From: Phylloscopus collybita
Lineage: Eukaryota > Chordata > Aves > Passeriformes > Phylloscopidae
Reading direction: 5' to 3'
Assembly: GCA_027886175.1 (NCBI GenBank)
Contig: JAJNNQ010000028.1
Span: 1,755,001-1,819,000, forward strand
DNA length: 64,000 nucleotides
Shown: positions 13,401 through 22,000 of the stretch, piece by piece
Layout of the letters: each line of letters opens with the position of its first letter
Position numbering within the stretch: position 1 is the first letter of the stretch
The notes under the pieces: model-generated
Told to the model about the DNA's origin: nothing
What the model saw: the letters and a program-made list of their open reading frames with translations, nothing else
Database searches by the model: none
Made by a program: the position numbers and the translations under genes

Positions 13401-16400
13401 TTTTTTTTTTTTTTGGGGGGGGGGGGGTTTAAACATTTCCAATCTCTTCCTAGAGAAGCCCCAAATGCAGCCAAGTTCAGGAGTTTTTGGAAGGGCCAAG
13501 CACTTTTAACTGCCTGCATGAAAGGTTCTTCCAGGCTCCTCAGGGTGAAGGGGAAAAAAATGGCAAAAGAGATGTTGCAGCTGGGCTGAGATGAAAGCAA
13601 AGGCTGCTCAGGGGAGGGCTGGGTGGCAGGGAAAGGCCTTACTCTTTGCAATCTCAGCTTCTCCTTCTCTGCTGAGCTTCTGTGGAATTTCTGAGGTACC
13701 TGGAATGACAAAGTGCAAGTTTTAGAGGGAGATGCTGGTCCTCCCTTTTCCAGCCTGAGCCACATCAGGCTGTGATGCTGCTGACACCACTCCAAACTCC
13801 TCCAGGGCAGGGAATGAGGACACACCTCAGGCATTTCCAGCCCAGCCTGGATTCATCCCAGGGCTCCTGAAATCCTCACATTTGCACAAAGAAACCCCTG
13901 TGGTCCCCTCAGCCCTGCAGGATCCTTTTGGGAACATCACCTGCACAGCAGCCAGAGCTGCTCTGAACCACAGGGGACGTTTCAAATGTGGCACAGTCAC
14001 TTCCTTCCACCTAAACTTGGGTTTGTTTGGGGTTTTTTTTGGTTTGTTTTTTTTTTTTTTTTTTTTGCATCCACCTATCTTGCTGTGATATTTAGCTGTA
14101 ACTTTAGGAAGACAAGGATTGTTTCCCACATTTGAACACTGTTTTTTAATTTGTCATCACAGTGCACTTGATCTTCCACCAGTAACAGCTCACTGATCCT
14201 AAATTCCAAACAGGGCACACTTCTCATTCATCTTTATTTATGGGAGGTGGGGGAAAGAAAAAGGTGTTTTGTGCTTAAGATCATTGTTCACAGACTGGTT
14301 AAAGGTTTAATTTGTCAATATTTCAGTGACTGGATTTACTGGATCCCCCCCTCCTCCTCCTCCTCCCTCCTGCCATTCACAGCATCACATTTAAATGGTG
14401 ATTAACAGGCTAACACCCAGCCCAACTGCTTTATTTGCTATATTTAGCTGATAGAAAACAGGACTTCTGTCAGGTGAGTCAAGCTCCTCAGAGCTGTTTC
14501 CTCCCAGGAAAAAAAAAAAAAACAAACCAAAAAACCAAACCTGCCAGGACTCCCAGCTGCACAGCTCAGGGGTGCAGACCCTGATTTTGGGGAGCAGCCC
14601 ACGAGCAAACCCAGCCCCACTGGGCAGTGCTGGGTTACACCAGGAGCTCCTCCTGCTGCTCTGCTACACTGGAAATACTTCATGCCTGCTTGAGTGTGTC
14701 TGTTTGTTTTAGAGGTGGAAGACTGGGAGTTTTCACAGAGGAGGAATTGATCCTTTGGCTTGATAAACACAACAAAAGGCCTGGGAGAACCATCCCTGTG
14801 GTGCTTCAGAGCCACCTCAGCTGATGCTGCTGCCCTGGGAAGCTTCTCTGTCAAATCTGCCCCCCAAAAAATCAGGGTGTTTGGGGGAGGGTGTCCTGCT
14901 GAAGCAGAGCTGCTAAACTGAAGCTCAGGTGAGCAAAAAACCCCCTCAGCCAGAGATTTTTCATGGAATCCTTGAATGCTTTGGGTTGGGAGGGACCTTA
15001 AAGCCCACCCAGTGTCACCTTCCATGGTCCCAGGGCTGCTCCAATCCACACCCAGCCTGGCCTGGGACACTGCCCCGTGCCAGAGCTGCAGGAATTCAGA
15101 GCTGGAAAAAGCATCTGCACTGGGGGAACATCCTCCCAGGAATCACAGCAGCTTCCAGGAGGACGAGCAGAGCTCAGGAAGCAGCACCTAAAGCACCAAA
15201 CTGCTCTTGGATGCTGCTACCAAAACAGCCAGCAGGCATTTCATTAAAGAAATGCAAACACAGCAGCAGCCAGGAGCAGGGAGGATAAAAATCCTTCAGC
15301 TGTAGGATTTCAGGATCCCAAAGGGTGACAATTCAGCAGTTAAACCAGCACCACCTTTCCTACACTCCTCCTCTTCCCCACCATCCCAGGAACCCAAAAA
15401 CTGCTTTTGAATGCTGCTACCAAAACACCAAGCTGTGATATTTAGCTGTTATTCATTATTCATTAAATAAATGCAAACACAGGAGCAGCCAGGAGCAGGG
15501 AGGAGAAAAATCCTTCAGCTGTAGGATCTCAGGATCCCAAAGGACAATTAAACCAGTACCACCTTCCCTACACCCCTCCTCATCTCACTCCTCTTCTTTC
15601 CCACCATCCCAGGAACCCAAAACCTGCTCTTGGATGCTGCTACCAAAACACCAAGCAGGCATTTCATTAAAGAAATGCAAACACAGCAGCAGCCAGATTC
15701 AGGATCCCAAAGGGTGTCAATTAAACCTGCACCACCTTCCCTACACCCCTCCTCTTCCCCACCATCCCAGGAACCCAAAACCTGCTCTTGGATGCTGCTA
15801 CCAAAACACCAAGCAGGCATTTCATCAGATAAATGCAAACACAGCAGCAGCCAGGAGCAGGGAGGATAAAAATCCTTCAGCTGTAGGATTTCAGGATCCC
15901 AAAGGGTGACAAACTGGCACCACCTTCCCTCCACTCCTCCTCTTCCCCACCATCCCAGGAACCCAAAACCTGCTCTTAGATGCTGCTACCAAAACACCAA
16001 GCAGGCATTTCATTAGATAAATGCAAACAGAGCAGCAGCCAGATTCAGGATCCCAAAGGGTGACAATTAAACCGGCACCACCTTCCCTACACCCCTCCTC
16101 TTCCCACTCCTCCTCTTCCCCACCATCCTAGGAACCCAAAAACTGCTCTTGGATGCTGCTACCAAAACACCAAGCAGGCATTTCATTAAAGAAATGCAAA
16201 CACAGAAGCAGCCAGGAGCAGGGAGGATAAAAATCCTTCAGCTGTAGGATTTCAGGATCCCAAAGGGTGACAAACTGGCACCACTTCCCTCCACCCCTCC
16301 TCTTCCCCACCATCCCAGGAACCCAAAAACCCTGCACACCACAGCAGCTCCCCTGCCAAAAAGCAGAGCAGACCAACCTTCCTGGCAGGCGTGGAGGCAG

Positions 16401-17419
16401 CCAAAGGGCTGCTGCTCCTCTTGGCCTCTGCCAGCAGCAGCACCTCGGGCGAGCTCCCGGAGCTCAGCGAGGAGCGGCTCAGTCCCGAGTCCCCCTCGTG
16501 GGACGACTCCAGGGCCTCGCTCTCCGAGGCGGTGCTGCCGTCCAGAGAGGCCACCTGGGGGGATCTCAGGCTCATGATGTCCTCCAGCAGCACCACGGGC
16601 ACCTTCCCCTCAAAGAGCAAATCCTTCAGTTCGTCCTGGCTGCCCTTCCTGCTGTCCTTGCAGCTCGCCAGCCCGGAGCACGGCTGGGTCTCAGCTCCCA
16701 AATCCTCCTCTGCCTGGGCTGCAGCTGCAGCTGCAGGGGGGAGCTCCTCAGGCTCCGTGGGGTCACCTGCTGGGCTGCTCTGCCGGGAGTTGGGGCAGCT
16801 CAGGGCGTTCAGCTCCGTCCCTGTCGTGCTGTTGGTCACTGAGGCTGTGTCAGAATCCGCGTCCCTGCGCTCTGCGCCGCCCCCCAGTCCGTGGCCGGAG
16901 CCCTTGGAGAGGTCAGGGACGTCCCCAGGGTGGCTGGTGTCACCTCCGGGGTTTTTCTGGATAAAATGGTCCAAGGGACCTTTGCCGTTCACCAGTTTTG
17001 GAGTCAAATTCCCGTCGGAAGCCAGCTGGCAGTCGTTCTCCACATCGTCCAGGGAGGCACTGGAGGCATCCAGGGAGGGATCCTGGCTCGGAACGAAAGC
17101 GCCCGGGGAGCCTTTGACTTTTTTCACTTCTGAATCCACGTCCAGTTTCTCCTTTGGCACAGGATTGAGGCGCTTGAAGGGCAGCCGAGCTGCAACAGCA
17201 ACACCAGGTTACTCAGCGAGAGGAAACATCAAAGGATTTTACTCGTTTCGAGGTGTAGGATTGAGAGGAGCCACTCAAGAGCTGGTTTAATCACGGCCAA
17301 GCCAATGTATTTCACAAAACCAGGCGTGAAACGCTCCCAAAACCGCGCTGGATGAGAGACACAGCCTTACCTTGGACGAGCTTCCGTGGAGGAACAGCAG
17401 CTTTGTCTCTGCACTCCAT
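1594..17419 (-). CDS. CHAF1A: Chromatin assembly factor 1 subunit A (CAF-1 p150), 3' end outside window
   Basis: Large subunit of the nuclear CAF-1 histone chaperone, which deposits new H3-H4 on replicating DNA together with PCNA. Twelve coding exons, 5' to 3' on the minus strand: 17371-17419 (ATG 17419), 16378-17189, 13643-13699, 9492-9733, 6942-7002, 5926-5994, 4432-4655, 4121-4289, 3871-3951, 3697-3786, 3118-3379 and 1594-1837. All edges are GT/AG and all phases join, giving about 787 residues without a stop. Visible in order: RLPFKRLN near the N-terminus, an HP1-type PxVxL motif (PVVLL, ~214), the Lys/Glu/Arg-rich KER helix (~307-407), a PCNA-binding-like [13 protein letters not shown] (~413), GRMKLLQF and [12 protein letters not shown], acidic stretches ([21 protein letters not shown]), and [13 protein letters not shown]. 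Human p150 is 956 residues as I recall it, so roughly the last 150 residues (winged-helix end) lie beyond position 1. Exon 1 upstream appears to be mainly 5' UTR. Identification is secure. Confidence 0.95.
1854..2332. repeat. 11-bp minisatellite AAAAAGGAGTT in a CHAF1A intron
   Basis: About forty units of AAAAAGGAGTT, with an AAAAAGGGGTT variant for the first few, start only about 17 bases upstream of CHAF1A exon 13 (acceptor at 1838). The gene-strand transcript is pyrimidine-rich (AACTCCTTTTT), so the array is effectively an expanded polypyrimidine tract. Confidence 0.95.
2450..2568 (+). mobile_element. CR1 LINE 3' tail fragment
   Basis: It contains the CR1 3' words CTCCAAGGCCAGGTTGGGAT, GGTGTCCCTGCCC, GGATGATCTTTAAGGTCCCT and CCCAACCCAAACCA, in plus orientation. 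Like nearly all copies here it is 5'-truncated to about 120 bp. Confidence 0.8.
2624..2746. repeat. AT microsatellite (TATAATATAA)n
   Basis: About twelve units of ATATAATATA in the CHAF1A intron between exons 12 and 13. Pure A/T. Confidence 0.95.
3427..3505. repeat. A-rich purine tract upstream of CHAF1A exon 12
   Basis: A-runs with interspersed G (AAAAAGAAAAAG). On the gene strand this is a T/C tract about 50 bases upstream of the exon 12 acceptor at 3380. Confidence 0.9.
4682..5219 (+). mobile_element. LTR-like endogenous retrovirus fragment (family B)
   Basis: It starts GTTGGAGAGGATGGAGTAGC and shares about 75 bp with 54-128. It contains AATAAA near the 3' side (CACCAATAAACCACG) and ends GATCATCCCTCTCGTCAGACA. 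The single-copy body, late poly(A) signal and lack of coding sequence fit a solo LTR. It lies in the CHAF1A intron after exon 7. Confidence 0.6.
5440..5710 (+). mobile_element. Diverged LTR related to family A
   Basis: It shares the order of family A words: GGAGGGACTTTGCTTG, TGTGACCAATGGGTC, CCCACCTCTTAGGTGGGC, then a TATA-like AAAAGGGATAAAAAT and AATAAACC. Its start is uncertain. It ends about 215 bases from CHAF1A exon 7. Confidence 0.5.
6535..6705. repeat. A/C low-complexity tract (AAAAAACCCC)n
   Basis: Runs of A interrupted by CC to CCCC, CHAF1A intron between exons 6 and 7. The opposite strand is T/G only (TTTTTTGGGG), a telomere-like composition without the exact telomere repeat. Confidence 0.9.
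7319..8642. repeat. 1.3-kb G-rich array (GGGATGGGAATG / GGGATG)n
   Basis: A 6/12-bp array in the CHAF1A intron between exons 5 and 6. It starts with GGGGTGGGGATG units (7360-7540), then GGGAATGGGGAT dominates, with three stretches of pure GGGGAT (near 7972-8025, 8161 and 8450-8570). All G-runs are on the plus strand, which is the CHAF1A template strand. Each GGG or GGGG is separated by AT or AAT, ideal for stable G-quadruplexes. The unit is a multiple of three without stops, so very long open frames here are artefacts. Confidence 0.97.
8781..9445. repeat. ~50-bp tandem repeat block, copy 1 (left of CHAF1A exon 5)
   Basis: Ten or so units carry TGAGCAAAAATCAGCATTT, CACCTCTCAGGGAGGGA and TGGACCCACC. 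They are preceded by a unique leader (GAGTGAGCTGAGCTACACCC, CCAAATTTACCCTAAACCGA) and followed by CCCCCTGCTCCACCTGCAGC. Leader, array and trailer all recur at 10571-11385, so one block was duplicated. It ends about 50 bases from exon 5. Confidence 0.92.
10050..10515. repeat. T/G then A/C low-complexity tract
   Basis: A T/G-rich stretch (10050-10120) with a short unique stretch is followed by 370 bases of A-runs with C interruptions. Reads as homopolymer-like expansion; probably error-prone in assembly. Confidence 0.85.
10571..11385. repeat. ~50-bp tandem repeat block, copy 2 (CHAF1A intron between exons 4 and 5)
   Basis: Same leader (GAGTGAGCTGAGCTACACCC at 10583), about thirteen units (mostly AATCAGAATTT instead of AATCAGCATTT) and the same trailer CCCCCTGCTCCACCTGCAGC. 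The copies differ by unit number and a diagnostic C/A change, so they expanded independently after duplication. Confidence 0.92.
11925..12490. repeat. AT-rich (AATAAATAAAATA)n tract
   Basis: About 560 bases of A/T words (AATAAATAAAATAATAAA) with a higher-order period near 125-130 bp marked by ATATATTATTATAAAATAAT at about 12026, 12110, 12200 and 12297. In the CHAF1A intron between exons 4 and 5. Confidence 0.9.
12500..13640. other. Unique CHAF1A intronic sequence, nothing recognised
   Basis: About 1.1 kb of mostly non-repetitive sequence between the AT-rich tract and CHAF1A exon 4, with a poly-G run near 13415. No exon, CR1 or LTR was recognised. Confidence 0.5.
14963..15075 (-). mobile_element. 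CR1 LINE 3' tail fragment
   Basis: It reads on the minus strand as a CR1 tail; on the plus strand GGTTGGGAGGGACCTTAAAG and CCTGGCCTGGGACACTGCC are the reverse-complement words. Confidence 0.75.
15190..16340. repeat. Six-copy 160-220 bp tandem repeat next to CHAF1A exon 3
   Basis: Units begin at GATGCTGCTACCAAAACACC, near 15210, 15410, 15633, 15791, 15979 and 16151. Each continues AGCAGGCATTTCATTAAAG, CAGCAGCAGCCAGGAGCAGG, GTAGGATTTCAGGATCCC and CACCATCCCAGGAACCC. Unit length varies because internal pieces are missing in some copies. It ends about 40 bases from the exon 3 donor. Confidence 0.93.
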
Positions 17420-17726
17420 GGCTACGGGGAGAAAAACAACAAATCAACACCCATGGCTGCTCACCAGCAGCTGCTGCTGCTTCCCTGAGACGGCCCAGGC
17501 AGAGCCCAGCAGCTCTCCCAGGGCCGGTGAGGGGGGACAGAGGGGTCCCAGTGTCACCCCCAAGCCAAAGGAACCCCGGACCCAGCGGGTCCCAGCAGTG
17601 TCCCCCTGGCTGGGCTGAGCAGGAACGCTCCTCAGGAGCGCAGGCTTGTACCCAACGAGAGGCGAGGAGGAAATTCCTCCCTGTGAGGGCTGGGGAGACC
17701 CTGGCACAGGGGAGCTGTGGCTGCCC

Positions 17727-17857
17727 CCGGATCCCTGGCAGAGCCCAAGGCCAGGCTGGAGCGCCCTGGGACAGCGGGAGGTGTCCCTGCCCATGGCACG
17801 GGTGGGATGGGATGGGCTTTCAGATCCTTCCCCACCCAAACCCATCTGTGACTGCAG
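17727..17857 (+). mobile_element. CR1 LINE 3' tail fragment in CHAF1A intron 1
   Basis: CAAGGCCAGGCTGGAGCGCC, GGAGGTGTCCCTGCCCATGG and TTTCAGATCCTTCCCCACCC are degenerate CR1 3' words in plus orientation. Confidence 0.7.
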
Positions 17858-18018
17858 AAGTGAAGCTGCAGGGCGTGCCCGAGCCCAGCCCCGGGGCGCG
17901 GCGGCAGCTCCGGCGCCTCCTTTGTTACCCCGGGCAGGCCCCGCGCACCCCGCGGCCCAACCGCCGCCGGAAACACCTCGCGCCCCGGCCGCACCGCACC
18001 CCTCCAACTCGGCCCTAC

Positions 18019-18180
18019 CTGTCCCGGCGGCCGGCGCGGCTCGCGGCGGTGCCGGGCGGCGGCGGCCGAACCCGAGGCGGCCCGGCCCGCGCAGCCCCCG
18101 CCGCTCCCGGTCCCGGTCCCGCCCGGCCCGTCCCGCTCGTACTTGGCGGGAGCCGGGGCGACCCCGAGTCCCGCAGCGCT
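18019..18180 (-). other. CHAF1A: CHAF1A exon 1 (5' untranslated), approximate start
   Basis: A GT donor at 18018-18017 (GTAGGG) follows CCGCCGGGACAG on the minus strand and joins the acceptor at 17423-17422, two bases before the ATG at 17419. Read through the junction the frame gives A-A-G-T-A before the methionine, resembling the A-A-T-A that I recall before the corresponding internal methionine of human CHAF1A. No clear upstream in-frame ATG of the human type is visible, so translation probably starts in exon 2. The 5' limit is a guess placed just downstream of the first CCAAT box. Confidence 0.55.
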
Positions 18181-18501
18181 GATTGGCGGAGCGCGCCCCA
18201 CGTGACCCACCATCCACACTCCCCGCGGCGTCTCGCTGTCCGATTGGCTGCCGCCGCGGGCGCCGTTGATTGGCGAAGGAAGCTGTCGGTCTGGCGCGCT
18301 GCTGGCGCTGATTGGATGGCTTTGTAGAGGCCCGGCGGGGTGCCGCTGGGTCCTTGCGTCTGGGCCCGAGGCCTGCCCGCTCAACCGGGAGGGAACGGGG
18401 CCGCAGCGGGCCGGTCCCTGTCCCGGCCTGTCCGCAGCACCGGGCGGAGGGGGCGGAGCCAGCACTGCCGCCTGCCGCGCCACTCTGGGCCTTGAGCCAA
18501 C

Positions 18502-18515
18502 GCGCGAAATGGCGG
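18502..18515. promoter_or_regulatory. Overlapping E2F-like (GCGCGAAA) and YY1-like (AAATGGCGGC) sites
   Basis: GCGCGAAA at 18502-18509 is TTTCGCGC on the other strand, which matches the E2F consensus TTTSGCGC. It overlaps AAATGGCGGC at 18506-18515, close to the YY1 consensus around ATGGCGGC. The pair lies between the CHAF1A and SH3GL1 5' ends. CHAF1A is needed at the replication fork, so E2F input is expected; binding itself is inference from motifs. Confidence 0.5.
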
Positions 18516-18578
18516 CGGCACCGACGGCCAATTAGCGCCGGCCGCTGCGAGGCGCAGGCGCAGCCGCTGTCGCGAGGG

Positions 18579-18600
18579 ATACCGGGAGTCGTAGTTTTCC
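18579..18600. promoter_or_regulatory. ZNF143/THAP11-type (SBS) motif
   Basis: CCGGGAGTCGTAGTTTTCC resembles the known promoter motif whose reverse complement reads GGGAGTTGTAGT. It differs from the consensus by a C for T in the middle and a T-rich 3' side. It sits inside the CHAF1A/SH3GL1 CpG island, the usual setting for this factor. A better copy lies at 61051-61071 in the FSD1 promoter. Confidence 0.45.
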
Positions 18601-19046
18601 ATTTGGAGTGTCTGTCGCCCCATTCCCCCCCACCCCAGGACTATGGCGGGGGTCCCGGCCCGATTTGTCCCCGTGTGGCACACGCGGCCCGCTCCCTGCG
18701 AGCGGTGCTGGATCCCTCAGGAGGACACGGCTGCGCCACAGTCGGCTCCCAACATGACCGCCCGTCCCGCCTGTCGCGACAGAGCGGCGGAGAGAGCCGC
18801 TGAATCGCGACCGGCGGCGGTTCCGCCCGGCCGGCAGGGGGCGCGCTGGCAGCGCCCGCCGCTCGGTGGTGGCGGCCGGGGGCGGGGCCGGGCGGCGGCG
18901 GAAGCGGCGGCGGGGACGGGCCGGGCCGGGCTGGGACGGGCGGAGCGTCCTGAGGCTCCCGAGGCTCCCGCCGCCCCCGCACCAGGTCCCGCCGCCCGCA
19001 GACCGGGGCCCCCGCCGCCACCGGGCCAGGCACCGGCACCGGCACC

Positions 19047-22000
19047 ATGTCGGTGGCGGGGCTGAAGAAGCAGTTCTACAAAGCGACCCAGGTGAGACAA
19101 CCGGCACCCCGCGCTCCTTCCCGCCGCCGTTGGGCTCCGGGGAGGCCGCTCTTCCCTTTACCCGTTCGGAGAAGCCGTCCCGGCCGCTGCTGCCGCGGCG
19201 GTGCTCGATCCCCGCCGTTATCCCCTCCCGGCATCCCGGTGCGGGGCCCGCCGAGCATCCCCCGGTACCCCCCGGTGTCCAGCCTGGCACCCCCCGGTGT
19301 CCAGGTCTCGTAGCTCCCGGTGATCCCGGTGCGAGCTCTGAGCGGGGCTGGGACCCCTCGGGCAGCCTGGCCTGGGGGCTCCCGTTCTCCCGGTTGGACC
19401 GGGCAGGGAAGCTCCTCCACCGGGGACCGGAGGGCGCCGAGCCGGTGATGGGTCCCGGGACCGGGTGGGCTTTTTTGGGGGGGGCTATTTCCCCCTTTCC
19501 CGCACCACCGGGGCGGATCCAAGCCCCCAAGCAGCGGGATGAGAGGCGGAGCGGGAGAACGCCCCGGGAGCCCCGGTAACCCCGGCGGCAGCTGCAGCCC
19601 GGCCTCGGGAAGCGGCCGCTTCCTGCAGAGCCCCGGGAGCCGGGCAGGGCCGGGGGGGAGCCCCGAGCACCGGCGGGGGGGTGTCAGGAAACAGCTGGGC
19701 AGGTTCGGGAGGTACCGCCGGGACCGAGGGGTTGATGTCGGTGTCGGTGCCGGTGCCGGTGTCGCCTCCTTGGAGCTCTTCCCCCGAATTCCCCATCCCG
19801 GGAAGTGTCCGAGGCCGGGCTGGACGGGGCTGGGAGCAGCCTGGGATGGTGGAAAAGGGAATGGGATGGGATCTTGGAGGTCTCTTCCAATCGTTGGGTG
19901 ATTCCAGGCGGGAATCAGAGGTTCATCAACACCTTTTCCCTCACCCTCGAATCAAGGGGTGGCCATTCCCAATCCCCCCAAGCAGAATTGTCCTTCCCAC
20001 TGCTTCCTGTTAACACTTGTGAGGTTTGGTTTTCTGTGGGGTTTTTTTTGTTTGTTTTTTTGGGTTTTTTTTTGGGATTTTTTGGGGTTTTTTTGGGGGG
20101 GGGGTGGTTTTGTTTTGTGGGTTTTTTTGGGTTTTTTTGGGTTTTTTTTGGTTTTTTTAATGCGTTTTGGGAACGATTCAAGAATCACAAATCCCCCCCA
20201 CCCCCCTCCCCTGCTGCTGCTTTCCTGCCCCTGTTTTAAATTGCAGATAAATTTGGCACGGGTCGTGTTTTCCATCGCTGAGTTTAAGCCCTTTCAGCTC
20301 ATCCCACCCCTGCGTGCGACGTGTGTCGCCTCCTTCCTTGGCTCCGTTTCCCCAAATCCCTTTTATTTATCCAGCAAAGCAAAATAACAAAATTCCTGAA
20401 GTCATCCCCCACCCCCTTTCCTGCTGAACGGTGGTGGGGTAGTTTTGGATTTTTTTTTTATTTATTTTATTTTGGGTTTTTTGGTTTTTTTTTTCCCACA
20501 ACTTCCATGGGGAAAGGCCGTGCTGGGAACTCGGTGTGGGAGGATTTTTGCCCTGGTGGTGTCAGGAGGTGAAAACCCCCTTCGGTGACTCAGGGGTTCC
20601 TAAACCCAAAAAATATCATTTTAAACCCCCGACTGAAGCGTTTTCTGGAGGAATCACGACTTCTTCCAGAGGTGCTGCCACCCCCTTGCAGTGCTCTGGG
20701 GACAGGGACTGAGGTGGCTGTGATTTAGAGATGCTCTGACTGCTAACTGGAAGCCACTGGTTCCAGTTTGGCCTTTTTTTCTATTTTTTTTTTTTTTTGT
20801 CTCCTTTCCTTTCCTTTCCTTTCCTTTCCTTTCCTTTCCTTTCCTTTCCTTTCCTTTCCTTTCCTTTCCTTTCCTTTCCTTTCCCCCCTCTGGTCCCACT
20901 CAGCCCTTGGCTGAAGGAAGGGAGGATTAGTTATTTTTTTGGCTCCCTTCGAACCATCAGGCTCTGCCAAAGCCCAACATGTGGAAGATCTTTCCTAAAA
21001 CGTTTTGTTCCACGTCTGTCCTTAATTGAAGGAAAACGGGGCCAGCCAGGGGTGGGGTGTGCAGGGACCCCGGAGGGTTTGGGATCCCCATCCAGGATCC
21101 AGAGGGAGCAGGGCTTGGCTCGTGGGCCTCATCCCTGTGATTCCTCTGAGCCCACATCCCCCCTGGGTGAGGCAGCCCACACGCAGGAGAGAGAGAGAGC
21201 TTGGAGTATCCTGGAATTAAAAAAAAAAAAAATAAATTAAAAAATAAAAAATCTTGAGTCGTGCTGGCAAATGCTGCGGATTGGGGAGCAGCTCCGAGTG
21301 TGTCCAGAACAGGTTCTGCCTGTTCACTGCAAACTGTTCTCTTAATAAAAAAAAAAAAAAATAAAAATAAGGAAAGCTGGAGGAAATAATTCTGAGGAAA
21401 GAGGGAGAAGCAGCAGCAGCAGCTTGGAGCTGGGAGCAGGGTGGGAAGTCCCTGTCTGCCTGGTCCAAGGTTTTATCCAGCTGGGAATTCGCAGGGACCT
21501 TCTGGTGTGGAAACAGCTTCCTTTGCACCGTTTGGGTTTTGTAGCAACTGATGTAAATCCTAAAATCCTGCAGATCTTCCCAGGCAGTGGGCAGGGCAGG
21601 CTGCTGTTCCCGGGGGGAATCCCGAGGGAACTGCTGGGGGTGTCAGCAGGGATTGGGGGGGAGCAGCAGGAGGATTCCCCTGCCTGGGAATCCCACCTGG
21701 CTGGGGCTGACCTGGCAGCAGGAGGAGCTCTGTGGGGTCAGGGGAAGCCAGGGAGGGATTGGTGTGAGAGCCCATTCTCATCCCAAAACTCATCCCATTC
21801 CATGGGCAGGGACACCTCCCACTATCCCAGCTCCCTTTGCCTGTGGGAGCACCAGGATTCCCAACACAGCCCATGGAGGGTCTGGCTTGGGGGAGACCTC
21901 AGAGCTCATCTCCTTCCAGCCCCCGGCAGTGCCCAAAGCCAGGCTGGACACTTGGAGCACCCTGGGCCAGTGGGAGGTGTCCCTGCCCGTGGCAGGGCTG

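Larger units (their letters stand above)
17880..19700. promoter_or_regulatory. CpG-rich divergent promoter between CHAF1A and SH3GL1
   Basis: Very GC- and CpG-rich sequence between the head-to-head 5' ends of CHAF1A (minus, exon 1 near 18.0-18.2 kb) and SH3GL1 (plus, ATG 19047). It carries four ATTGG (inverted CCAAT, NF-Y type) boxes at 18182, 18243, 18269 and 18311, and one CCAAT at 18528. GCGCGAAA at 18502-18509 is the reverse complement of an E2F site. AAATGGCGGC at 18506 resembles a YY1 site, and 18583-18600 resembles a ZNF143/THAP11 site. CCAAT plus E2F fits S-phase expression of CHAF1A. Start sites are not determined. Confidence 0.8.

Noticed and set aside
18643..19065. 140-codon open frame starting in the CpG island
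   Set aside because: It overlaps the SH3GL1 leader and ATG in another frame, has Ala/Pro/Gly composition only, and resembles no known family.
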